Source of the DNA: Candidatus Thorarchaeota archaeon
GTDB taxonomy: Archaea; Asgardarchaeota; Thorarchaeia; Thorarchaeales; Thorarchaeaceae
Direction of reading: 5' to 3'
NCBI GenBank assembly: GCA_018238825.1
Contig: JABCSP010000011.1
Location: 1-20,404, forward strand
Length of the DNA stretch: 20,404 nt
The translations under genes and the position numbers were made by a program. Shown piece by piece: positions 1-6,293 of the stretch (within the stretch, counting starts at the first letter, position 1; each line of letters opens with the position of its first letter). A model generated the notes under the pieces. The model had not been told where the DNA came from and did not search any database. It saw only the letters and a list, made by a program, of their open reading frames with translations.

Positions 1-1
1 A

Positions 2-22
2 AAGGGGAGCATAAGCCCCCTT
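2..22 (-). terminator. Candidate hairpin terminator of the acyl-CoA dehydrogenase gene
   Basis: The arms AAGGGG(A)GC and GCCCCCTT pair over 8 bp around an ATAA loop, with a single bulged A. The hairpin starts about 14 nt past the stop codon of the minus-strand dehydrogenase gene. Any T-run on the minus strand would lie beyond the window edge, so its role as terminator rests only on stem and position. It could equally serve a plus-strand or bidirectional end. Confidence 0.4.
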
Positions 23-35
23 CTTGAAATTAAAA

Positions 36-1274
36 CTATGGCTGTTTCTCTTGGCGGTATGGGAGGTTTTCCGGCCCAAAGAGTTCTCTTGCTTGGACAA
101 CCAGTTGGATGTGTGCACCGCCTTCTGCACCTACAGTGTATGATCGAACACCTCTGTACGCAGCCTCAAGCGGACACTCCGTGGTGTATCCAAATGCGCC
201 GTGCCAGGTTTGGCTGATGGTTATCGCATCAAGAGCGTCATGAGGCGCCCTATACTTTGCAGCTGCTGTCCATTGGGCTATGTCGAGTTTCGTGTATTTT
301 GGATCCTTTTCACGATAGTGCTTGTCCATTATGGAAGCTGCCTTGTATGTCAACAGTGCATCTGCTTGAAGTGCCATCCAAGCTTTGACTCCCTCGAACT
401 GAATGCCTTCAAATGCTGCAAGTGGTCTACCGAACTGCTTGCGTTGCTTGACATAGTCAATACCAATGTCCAGGCTTGCCTCCGCTGAACCCAAACAGGT
501 AGCAGCTATTAAGACCCTCGCTGTGGAAAATCCTTCCATTGCATGGTAGAATCCTTTCCCGTGCTCGCCAATCAAGTAGTGCTTGGGAATCTCAACATTC
601 TCGATGTTGAAGCCTCCGGTGGAAACTCCCATTCGTCCCATATCCTCGAACAGAGTTGTGGTGATGCCTGGATGCAGACCATCGCCCATGTTCAATGGGA
701 GGATGAAAGCATCGAAAGCCTTGTGGTTTCCCTTTGGATCAGACTTGCCTAGGGTCCAGTAGACGCCACCGTACTTCTCAGTTTCTGCGATACCGCTGAT
801 GTATACCTTCTCACCGTTGACGACATAACCATCGCCCTTGGGTTTGATGATAGTCTTGGTTGAGTTAACCAAGTCTGATCCACCAGTTGGCTCAGTAGTG
901 GCGATACCAAAGAATAGGTCTCCCTTTGTAACCCTCGGAAGAAGCTCACTCTTTGCCTCGTGAGTGCCGTACATATCGAAGATAAATCCCCAAGATGCCT
1001 CTACAAGGTACATTACTGGTAGAGCAATAGATAGGTCTGCCTTAGCAAGTTCTTCTGCAGCAATGCATGCCATGGTCATTGAAATGCCCGCACCTCCGTA
1101 TTCCTCAGAAACGGTTGGAGCCCAAAGCTGCATATCTGCCATCTTCTTAATGAGATCTCTAGGAATCTCATGATTCTTATCATAATCCCGCCAGACAGGA
1201 GCGACGTGTTTCTGAGCGAATTCACGCACTGCCTCGCGGAACATTTTTTCTTCGTCCGACTCTTCAAAGTTCAT
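36..1274 (-). CDS. Acyl-CoA dehydrogenase (FAD-dependent)
   Basis: A full-length 412-residue member of the acyl-CoA dehydrogenase family: soluble flavoenzymes that make the alpha,beta-double bond in an acyl-CoA and pass electrons to an electron-transfer flavoprotein. The layout is canonical: an N-terminal helical domain (about 5-118), a middle beta domain with the flavin-contact segment TTEPTGGSD (126-134), and a C-terminal helical domain with RKQFGRPL (278-285). E384 in AEGGAHIQ lines up with the catalytic base in the YEGTSxIQ motif of short/medium-chain enzymes. The ATG start is supported by AAGAGGT (1283-1289) 8 nt upstream. The gene stands alone with no beta-oxidation partner in view, divergent from the ATP-cone gene. 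Substrate cannot be told from sequence; beta-oxidation, branched amino-acid or aromatic-ring pathways are all possible. Confidence 0.95.
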   Translation of the reverse strand: MNFEESDEEKMFREAVREFAQKHVAPVWRDYDKNHEIPRDLIKKMADMQLWAPTVSEEYGGAGISMTMACIAAEELAKADLSIALPVMYLVEASWGFIFDMYGTHEAKSELLPRVTKGDLFFGIATTEPTGGSDLVNSTKTIIKPKGDGYVVNGEKVYISGIAETEKYGGVYWTLGKSDPKGNHKAFDAFILPLNMGDGLHPGITTTLFEDMGRMGVSTGGFNIENVEIPKHYLIGEHGKGFYHAMEGFSTARVLIAATCLGSAEASLDIGIDYVKQRKQFGRPLAAFEGIQFEGVKAWMALQADALLTYKAASIMDKHYREKDPKYTKLDIAQWTAAAKYRAPHDALDAITISQTWHGAFGYTTECPLEAAYRGVRSYTVGAEGGAHIQLVVQARELFGPENLPYRQEKQP

Positions 1275-1330
1275 TATATATTACCTCTTGTTTTGAGTCA
1301 TGCCTGTGGGTCGGAGAGGGAAGTGCCTTG

Positions 1331-1340
1331 CTTATAGGTA
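1331..1340 (-). promoter_or_regulatory. Candidate TATA box for the acyl-CoA dehydrogenase gene
   Basis: The minus strand reads TACCTATAAG here, about 60 nt before the ATG at 1274. With archaeal spacing (about 25 nt to the transcript start) this predicts a leader of roughly 35-40 nt that contains the AAGAGGT ribosome site. Another AT-rich run sits directly at the start codon (ATATATAATG) but is too close to serve unless the real start is downstream. No other signal supports the call. Confidence 0.3.
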
Positions 1341-1428
1341 ATTCGCATTAGGTTGGACTCTGTTTTCATGTCATGGGATTACAAACTGGACAGTTGTAAG
1401 TTTGGCTAAGATTAACTAACAAAGCAAT

Positions 1429-1440
1429 CGTTTATTTGAT
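1429..1440 (+). promoter_or_regulatory. Candidate TATA box for the ATP-cone gene
   Basis: CGTTTATTTGAT lies about 70 nt before the ATG at 1506. A 25-nt offset puts the transcript start near 1460, exactly where the perfect inverted repeat at 1460-1477 begins. The match to an archaeal TATA box is moderate and the call rests on position and AT content only. Confidence 0.3.
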
Positions 1441-1459
1441 GATTTTACCTATGTGTCAG

Positions 1460-1477
1460 GGACGTATTGCTACGTCC
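1460..1477 (+). promoter_or_regulatory. Perfect 7-bp inverted repeat in the ATP-cone leader/promoter
   Basis: GGACGTA and TACGTCC are exact reverse complements around a TTGC tetraloop-size spacer. The element ends 28 nt before the ATP-cone start codon and lies between two divergent genes. It could be an operator, or an RNA hairpin at the very 5' end of the leader. Which of the two cannot be decided from sequence. Confidence 0.4.
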
Positions 1478-1505
1478 AGTTAACTAGAACGGGAAACAGA
1501 ACATC

Positions 1506-1751
1506 ATGGAAATTAAGAAGCGTAGTGGTTCGACTGAAGTGTTCATGCCTGAGAAGGTTGTTGTCAGCGCTGTGAAGTGTGGATGCCCATACAACACTGC
1601 ACGTGAGATTGCAAGTTCTCTCTCTTCGAGAACAGAGGCAGTCATGGAGAGCACAGAGATTAGGAAGTATGTGCTTTCAGAACTTCGTTCGAAAGGTCAA
1701 TCTTCAGCTGCTGATTCATGGGAATCTTATGACAAAGAGAAGAAGAAGTGA
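1506..1751 (+). CDS. Free-standing ATP-cone domain protein
   Basis: An 81-residue protein that is essentially one ATP-cone, the small nucleotide-binding regulatory domain found at the N-terminus of class I/III ribonucleotide reductases, in the repressor NrdR and in archaeal 2-phosphoglycerate kinase. The family pattern is visible: a basic N-terminal strand (IKKRSGSTEVF, about 3-13), PEKVVVSAVKCGCP (15-28), an alanine-rich helix (AREIASSLSSR, 32-42), then TEIRKYVLSELRSKG (50-64) and a closing AADSWESYDKEKKK helix (68-81). There is no N-terminal zinc ribbon as in NrdR and no fused enzyme. The ribosome site is weak (GGGAAAC upstream). It may sense ATP/dATP and act on a partner protein; no reductase gene is in view. 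Function beyond nucleotide binding is inference. Confidence 0.75.
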   Translation: MEIKKRSGSTEVFMPEKVVVSAVKCGCPYNTAREIASSLSSRTEAVMESTEIRKYVLSELRSKGQSSAADSWESYDKEKKK

Positions 1752-1826
1752 TGAATCCATTCACATGAATTTGCACACACTTTGAAGTTGAAATGGAAGA
1801 CAAGTCAGGACCTCAGCATTTGCGGT

Positions 1827-1859
1827 ATCACTAAAGGTGATTAATTGGTAACTATTTTT
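1827..1859 (+). terminator. Weak candidate terminator after the ATP-cone gene
   Basis: ATCAC (1827-1831) pairs with GTGAT (1837-1841) and is followed 13 nt later by a run of five T (1855-1859). The stem is only 5 bp and lies 76 nt past the stop codon. Archaeal termination depends mainly on T-runs, so the T5 is the more relevant part. Confidence 0.25.
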
Positions 1860-1905
1860 CAGATGATTTGATATACCTTCTCAGTATGAGAGTTGTTCCA
1901 AGACT

Positions 1906-2200
1906 CTAGAAGAGTTGTGCTAACCCTTCACCTACCGCCTCAAGTCCATGCAAGAGACCTGGTGCTACGACCGACTTTGTTTTTTCACGCAGCAATCCGA
2001 AAAGCAATCCTCCCACAAAGGTGAAGCTGCCCCACCACCAGGCAAGATTGAAGTCTCCGTACCATATGTTTGCAGTGTTCAGCATATGCGTTATTGAGAA
2101 GATGGCCGCCGTGATGAAGAGTCCTGCACCGAACTTGATTCCTTTCCACTCGTAGGGTCGTCCAAATGCAATCTGGACTGGATGTACCGTTCATTGTTAG
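1906..2200 (-). pseudogene. Decayed CPBP/CAAX-type intramembrane protease, frameshifted
   Basis: Reading the minus strand from about 2172 down to the TAG at 1906-1908 gives 88 open codons with no start of their own. They carry the C-terminal half of a CPBP (Abi/CAAX) membrane protease: an FxxxH motif in FSITHMLN, a hydrophobic tryptophan-rich helix, then REKTKSVVAPGLLHGLEA with the second histidine. Just upstream the expected sequence continues in another frame: RYIQSRL, resembling the RGYIQxRL that follows the family's EExxxR motif, ends near 2175. So at least one frameshift separates the two parts, and the catalytic Glu-Glu pair is absent. The long minus-strand reading from ATG 2269 is in yet another frame and makes no sensible protein. 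A TATA-like CTTAAATAC remains at 2311-2319. Sequencing error is an alternative for the frameshift, but not for the missing Glu pair and N-terminal half. Confidence 0.75.
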
Positions 2201-2269
2201 TTGCACGATCTTGGACACCAGAGTGAAGTGCTCCCAGGAGCGGCACTGGGAATGACTCTGTGAGGTCAT

Positions 2270-2483
2270 TTTGTGTCTGATTAACCTCAGTATCTTATTC
2301 CCCGACTTGTGTATTTAAGGACCTATTGAGTTATCCAAAGAAAGTCCAACTTTGTCCCATTTTATTGTAGCTGTTTACTACCCTACGGAATGACAACTTA
2401 TAGGACTCGACTCGAACGGATTGACAAGCATCTCGGGATATTTCAGGAATACCGTGATAGCATCCAATGACTATTTGAGCAAT
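2270..2483. other. Intergenic remainder between the protease remnant and the intact CPBP gene
   Basis: Together with 1752-1905 this is the only long gene-poor stretch (732 nt including the remnant). It holds the TATA-like box of the remnant (2311-2319, minus strand) and a 26-codon plus-strand reading from ATG 2390 without a ribosome site. No RNA gene, repeat or protein similarity was recognised in it. Confidence 0.5.
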
Positions 2484-3392
2484 CTACACCGCCATGAGGA
2501 TGAAGGCGAAGATGACCACATCTGGTAAGAAGTGGACCAGCCAAGCCCAGAAGAAGCCCTTTGTTTCAAGCATGCTTTTTCCAAGGAACCAACCTAGGAA
2601 TCCCGCAAGAAGGATACCAAGCACTCCACTCGGATATCCGTAGAAATGACCAAGTCCAAAATAGAATGTGGTAAGCAAGAGTGCTTGTTCCTTTCCAATC
2701 CTATCCCAGAGAACTGAGAGTGGTGCAGCTCGTAGAGTGAATTCCTCATTGAACGCATTCATGGTTGCTATGACCATAGCTACTGGGATCACAACCAATA
2801 AACTGGGTATTGGGCCTGCAGGTTGTTCCCAATTTCCAAGGAGAATGATGAAGGATACTACGGTGAAAATCACTGCGAAAATGGTACCTATCTTTGGCCA
2901 TGAATCAGATTCTTTGCTTCCAATTAATTTTGAGGGTTCCACTGGTGCTCGGATGTCCCCTTTGATAAGGAAGAAATCTGACCTTCTCAGTCCCCTGACC
3001 AAGAGGAGCAATAGAACAAATAACGCAGGAGTGAGCCTCAAGACATGAATCATGACTGCTGAGAGCATCACTGGTAGTGAACCTGTCCAATCTATCCAGA
3101 ATGCACTGTCACGAATATAGGGAATCAATCCAAAGTTCCAGCCAGCTCCGTATCCAAGAAGAAAGATCGAGAGTAGAATGAGAACAAATTCACGAAGTGG
3201 TCTGAGATTTTGAGCTATGAGAGTCGCGGAGAGAATCAGAAATAGACCAGCTACGTGTACCCATGGCCACCACACTGGTTCTCCCGGTCCGATCTCCCGC
3301 CATAGAATGATAGCTAAATTGCTTGTTAGAATAACTGCAATCCAAGCTGTAGCAAGGATATTTCTCCGTGATGGTTCAGAATAGTCCTCCAT
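2484..3392 (-). CDS. CPBP family intramembrane metalloprotease-like protein
   Basis: A 302-residue polytopic membrane protein with about eight hydrophobic segments. The three CPBP/Abi motifs are present in order: EEFTLR (E216, E217, R221; EExxxR), FGLGH (F245-H249; FxxxH) and HFLPD (H287-D291; HxxxN/D). These form the metal and catalytic site of Rce1-type proteases, which cleave prenylated or other membrane substrates; many archaeal members have unknown substrates. The start at 3392 is preferred because GGGAGG lies 11 nt upstream and a TATA-like box fits a short leader. An in-frame upstream ATG at 3527 would add 45 hydrophilic, unfamily-like residues and extend past that promoter. The gene lies beside a decayed CPBP remnant but is not a close copy of it. 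Substrate unknown. Confidence 0.88.
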   Translation of the reverse strand: MEDYSEPSRRNILATAWIAVILTSNLAIILWREIGPGEPVWWPWVHVAGLFLILSATLIAQNLRPLREFVLILLSIFLLGYGAGWNFGLIPYIRDSAFWIDWTGSLPVMLSAVMIHVLRLTPALFVLLLLLVRGLRRSDFFLIKGDIRAPVEPSKLIGSKESDSWPKIGTIFAVIFTVVSFIILLGNWEQPAGPIPSLLVVIPVAMVIATMNAFNEEFTLRAAPLSVLWDRIGKEQALLLTTFYFGLGHFYGYPSGVLGILLAGFLGWFLGKSMLETKGFFWAWLVHFLPDVVIFAFILMAV

Positions 3393-3415
3393 GACATTCA
3401 AGTCCTCCCAAACGA

Positions 3416-3437
3416 TTATCAATTCGAAATTTGATAA
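3416..3437 (-). promoter_or_regulatory. Promoter of the CPBP gene with overlapping inverted repeat
   Basis: The minus strand reads GTTTATCAAA (3430-3439), a fair TATA box about 42 nt before the ATG at 3392. It predicts a leader of about 17 nt just long enough for GGGAGG. The box is one arm of an inverted repeat, TTATCAA (3416-3422) and TTGATAA (3431-3437), 8 nt apart, which could bind a dimeric regulator over the core promoter. Confidence 0.4.
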
Positions 3438-3555
3438 ACTTTTGACCTTTTTGATTTCAGTACTTTCTAATCTTGAGTGAAAGATTTTAGAACCCCAATC
3501 TTTGGTCAACCTCATAAGGAGATTCAATAATTCTGGTGATTAATGGTGATCTGGG

Positions 3556-4296
3556 ATGTTCAAGAAAACCATCGACTACGATAAGGTTTCAAAGGTGTAC
3601 GATAAAGTAAGAGAGGGGAATCCAGAGATGGTACACCAGATTCTCGATGGGGTTTCATTGTCAGATTCATCACTGGTCTTAGACGTAGGGTGTGGTACGG
3701 GAAACAACACACTACTCTTGGCTTCTATAGTCCAAGCTAATGTAATTGGTCTTGACGTATCACAGGGAATGCTTCAGAAGGCATATGAAAAACAAAGCCA
3801 GATTCTTTTTGTGCAAGCTCCTGCAGACTGCATCCCATTTGCTACTGAATCTGTTGATTTTGTCTTCATGACTGAAGTACTTCATCATCTTCCTGATATC
3901 CCTACAACTATTCATGAAATTTGTAGGATATTGAAAAGATCAGGATCGTTCTGCATTGTAACACAGTCCCATAAACAGATAGACCGACGAATGACCTCAC
4001 GATTCTTTCCTGCATCTGCTGCAGTGGATAAGGAACGCTATCCTGACATTGATGTAATTGAAGGCCTGCTTTTCAAAGCTGGTTTCAGTGGTGTGAATCT
4101 GAAGGAGTATACATACAGTCCAGTTCGACTTGGTGTTGAATATCTTGAAACGGTGACAAACCGTGGATTTTCAATGCTTCATAAAATAAGCAATGATGAC
4201 TACGAGAAGGGTCTCGAAGATCTCAAAGTCGCATTTCAGCAAAATGAGGTGTTGATGTACTCTGCAGACTATTCATTCGTCTGGGCTACGAAGTAG
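3556..4296 (+). CDS. Class I SAM-dependent methyltransferase
   Basis: A 246-residue soluble methyltransferase of the Methyltransf_11/UbiE-like type. SAM-binding motif I is LDVGCGTGN (42-50), the acidic end of strand 2 is GLDVS (D67), and the post-motif EVLHHLPD (107-114) precedes the usual LKRSGSF turn. The C-terminal part (about 130-246) is the variable substrate cap and gives no clue to the substrate. GGTGAT (3545-3550) ends 5 nt before the ATG and supports the start. It is a single gene: the CPBP gene runs away from it and its TAG directly abuts the stop of the next minus-strand gene. It may methylate a small molecule or quinone-like lipid, but naming a substrate would be guessing. Confidence 0.9.
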   Translation: MFKKTIDYDKVSKVYDKVREGNPEMVHQILDGVSLSDSSLVLDVGCGTGNNTLLLASIVQANVIGLDVSQGMLQKAYEKQSQILFVQAPADCIPFATESVDFVFMTEVLHHLPDIPTTIHEICRILKRSGSFCIVTQSHKQIDRRMTSRFFPASAAVDKERYPDIDVIEGLLFKAGFSGVNLKEYTYSPVRLGVEYLETVTNRGFSMLHKISNDDYEKGLEDLKVAFQQNEVLMYSADYSFVWATK

Positions 4297-4650
4297 TCAT
4301 GGTTTTACTACAATAGTGATTGTGCACGAACTTTCCACTTCAAATCGAAACAGTATATCGATCTTCAGAGTTGTTCCGCCCGCCTTCAATGCTTTGAAGA
4401 ACCATTTACATCGCTCTGCATCCCCACCAGTCCAACCTGGTTTCTTCATATGCTCTGGATGAAGGTACTCAGCCTCTTCACCTGTGTGGGTAATGATTGA
4501 ATCATCCTCAATATTGAATTCAGCATCTTCTCCAACAGACCCATGTCGATGAAATTGATAGTAGAACTTGTCACCTACAGATATTTTCAGAACTGTATCA
4601 TCATCGCCTTTACACTCAATTCTGGGAATCTCATCTTTTGGAGGTTTCAC
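4297..4650 (-). CDS. Small chagasin-like beta-domain protein
   Basis: A 117-residue protein starting with GTG, preceded by AGGAGA (4659-4664) at 8 nt spacing, and overlapping the end of the upstream gene by 20 nt, so the two are probably translationally coupled. The C-terminal half (GGDAERCKWFFKALKAGGTTLKI, in about 75-97) followed by alternating hydrophobic strands and a final TITIVV resembles the end of chagasin/I42-type cysteine-protease inhibitors, where a FRALKAGxTTL strand precedes the last strand. The NPTTG loop of true inhibitors is not evident. There is no signal peptide or membrane segment, unlike exported chagasins. A generic Ig-like beta sandwich is the cautious reading. Its partner is the membrane protein encoded just upstream. 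Confidence 0.6.
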   Translation of the reverse strand: MKPPKDEIPRIECKGDDDTVLKISVGDKFYYQFHRHGSVGEDAEFNIEDDSIITHTGEEAEYLHPEHMKKPGWTGGDAERCKWFFKALKAGGTTLKIDILFRFEVESSCTITIVVKP

Positions 4651-5410
4651 GTTTCGTTTCTCCTAGCTTTTGGACTACTGGTTTCTTAGCTCTGTAACCT
4701 TGGTATACTATAATGGCAACGATGAGACCAACCGTAGTTGCAATTAAAATGACAAGGAGAGTAGACATCTGAAGACCTTCTTCAACAACCGTTGGCATTC
4801 CTGGATGCCAATTGACTAGAATGATATCTATCAGGTCATTACCCAAAGTAGAACGTCTTTGTCTCATATAATTCAGTGTGCCATTTTCTTTCTCATAGCG
4901 TATCTCAACGGTTATGCTGATAACACTACCATCTGGCGCTTGGTATGAACCAGTACCTATAGTTCCCCATTCATCTGTTGTATCAATGAGTGTGATTCCC
5001 TCGAGTCCCGTGATGTTGGAAATCTCATTGATAAATTCCCAATCACCAATCGGGATTACAAAATCCAATAGTCCCGCCATGATTGGTACTGAATCATTAG
5101 CTCTCTCAAGTTCACATGTTGCTTTTGGCATCTGTGAAGATTCATTGATTAGGCTTGGAATTTCATCAAGTCCTGTAACTCTTAGTGTGGTTTTTTCTCC
5201 AACAATCATGGATGGTACATACGGCATATCTGCAGCTACGATTTGTACATAGCTTGGGTCTGCAAAATATGCTCTCTGCAGTACGTAGGTGAATTCTTCA
5301 TCAACATCCACTCCCCACTCTAGATTATTTGCTTGAGCCTCTGCTGTTAATGCGACTGATGAGCAAATCAAAATCAGCACGAGGGTCAATGTACGGAATT
5401 TCAGTTTCAA
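4631..5410 (-). CDS. Secreted/type I membrane protein of unknown function
   Basis: A 259-residue protein that I do not recognise. It has a signal peptide (basic MKLKFR, hydrophobic core to about residue 23, then AEA), an extracellular domain of about 190 residues, one membrane helix (215-237) and a short, basic, cytoplasmic tail ending KRETSKR. This predicts a membrane-anchored protein with most of its mass outside. The start is TTG at 5408-5410, supported by AGGTGA (5417-5422) 6 nt upstream and a TATA-like box at 5447-5456. It is the first gene of a two-gene unit with the chagasin-like protein. The extracellular part has several potential N-glycosylation sites (NES, NDS, NIT, NGT) and a single cysteine in the mature region. 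Confidence 0.75.
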   Translation of the reverse strand: MKLKFRTLTLVLILICSSVALTAEAQANNLEWGVDVDEEFTYVLQRAYFADPSYVQIVAADMPYVPSMIVGEKTTLRVTGLDEIPSLINESSQMPKATCELERANDSVPIMAGLLDFVIPIGDWEFINEISNITGLEGITLIDTTDEWGTIGTGSYQAPDGSVISITVEIRYEKENGTLNYMRQRRSTLGNDLIDIILVNWHPGMPTVVEEGLQMSTLLVILIATTVGLIVAIIVYQGYRAKKPVVQKLGETKRETSKR

Positions 5411-5446
5411 CCTTGTTCACCTGTGAAACTCACTATCAATATTCAT

Positions 5447-5456
5447 CATAAATAAG
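5447..5456 (-). promoter_or_regulatory. Candidate TATA box for the membrane/chagasin-like operon
   Basis: The minus strand reads CTTATTTATG. A transcript start 25 nt downstream falls near 5426, leaving a short leader that just contains AGGTGA before the TTG start at 5410. Since it lies only a few nt before the HAD stop codon, it argues that this two-gene unit is transcribed separately from the HAD gene. Confidence 0.45.
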
Positions 5457-5463
5457 CTATTCA

Positions 5464-6198
5464 TCAGAGAATTTCTAGAAACTCATCAATATGTTCAACC
5501 ACAACGACATCGGTTGTTACTTTGTCGACTTCATGAGGATCTATCCATGTCAGAAGAACAGGAAGCATCTCAGCTCGTGTAGCGGCAACACAGTCGTATT
5601 CTACAATATTTCCCACATATGCACATTTTCGCGGATTCACGCCGAGTTCTTCTGCAACTTGAAGAAGCATGTAAGGTGAAGGCTTGGCATATCCTGGTAC
5701 TGCGGTGTACTCAATGCTCTCAAATAATTGATGAATTGAATCTGCCTTCATCGATTTTGTAGGATCAGTGAATCTATTTGATGCAATTCCCAGCTTGAAA
5801 CCTCTCTTCAATAGTTCTTGAAGTGTATCCAGAACGCCATCGATGAGTTTTGGTTCAACGCCTTCTAAGAACTTCTCCCATTTTTCTTGATAGCGTTCTG
5901 CAAGATTTTCAACGCCATCCTTGATTCCAAGTCCTTTCAGGAGGATAATACCATATTCGACCCATTCGTTCACGCTTGGATTCCAGTGTATGTGAACATT
6001 GTTCTTAATCATATGAGTCCAAAGCCAATCGTTTGCATCCACTAGGGCTTCTTTGATGTGGTCATCAGAAAGTCCCACTGATTCGTCAACACCTGAATCT
6101 ATCATGAACTGTCTTGTTAGACTGCACATGTCAGAAGCTGGATGGTATAGTGTTCCCCCCAAATCAAAAATTAGTGCCTCAATTCCTTTGATATTCAT
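5464..6198 (-). CDS. HAD-superfamily hydrolase-like protein with altered catalytic motifs
   Basis: A 244-residue HAD protein with an alpha-helical C1-type cap (about 20-115). Motif I is FDLGGT: nucleophile D12 is present, but the second acidic residue, the general acid/base of HAD phosphatases, is G14. Motif II is GIASNR (S140), motif III is AKPSP (K172), and motif IV reads VGNIVEYD, with N197 where VGD is usual and D202 kept. Members lacking the +2 Asp are often not phosphatases (for example dehalogenase-type enzymes) or have lost activity. The start ATG has no Shine-Dalgarno sequence on its strand, so it may be leaderless. It faces the TPR gene across 95 nt. Substrate unknown. Confidence 0.85.
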   Translation of the reverse strand: MNIKGIEALIFDLGGTLYHPASDMCSLTRQFMIDSGVDESVGLSDDHIKEALVDANDWLWTHMIKNNVHIHWNPSVNEWVEYGIILLKGLGIKDGVENLAERYQEKWEKFLEGVEPKLIDGVLDTLQELLKRGFKLGIASNRFTDPTKSMKADSIHQLFESIEYTAVPGYAKPSPYMLLQVAEELGVNPRKCAYVGNIVEYDCVAATRAEMLPVLLTWIDPHEVDKVTTDVVVVEHIDEFLEIL

Positions 6199-6293
6199 TG
6201 TAAGGAGATAGCAAACTCAAATGCACTTGTATCCTTCGTCTGCGATATCTCAACGCTTTTGAGTAAGCAACTCTATTTCGAGTCTGAATAGCC

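Noticed and set aside
201..1173. Several plus-strand open frames inside the acyl-CoA dehydrogenase region
   Set aside because: They are antisense to a full-length conserved gene and their translations show no family features.
1985..2269. A 94-codon open frame from ATG 2269 on the minus strand
   Set aside because: Its translation looks like noise. The meaningful protein remnant (CPBP motifs) lies in a different minus-strand frame of the same DNA.
2390..2470. A 26-codon plus-strand frame beginning MTTYRTRLERID
   Set aside because: Very short, no ribosome site, no recognisable family. It could be chance or a relic.
3393..3527. N-terminal extension of the CPBP gene to ATG 3527
   Set aside because: It would run through the best promoter and adds 45 hydrophilic residues. 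The ATG at 3392 has GGGAGG upstream.
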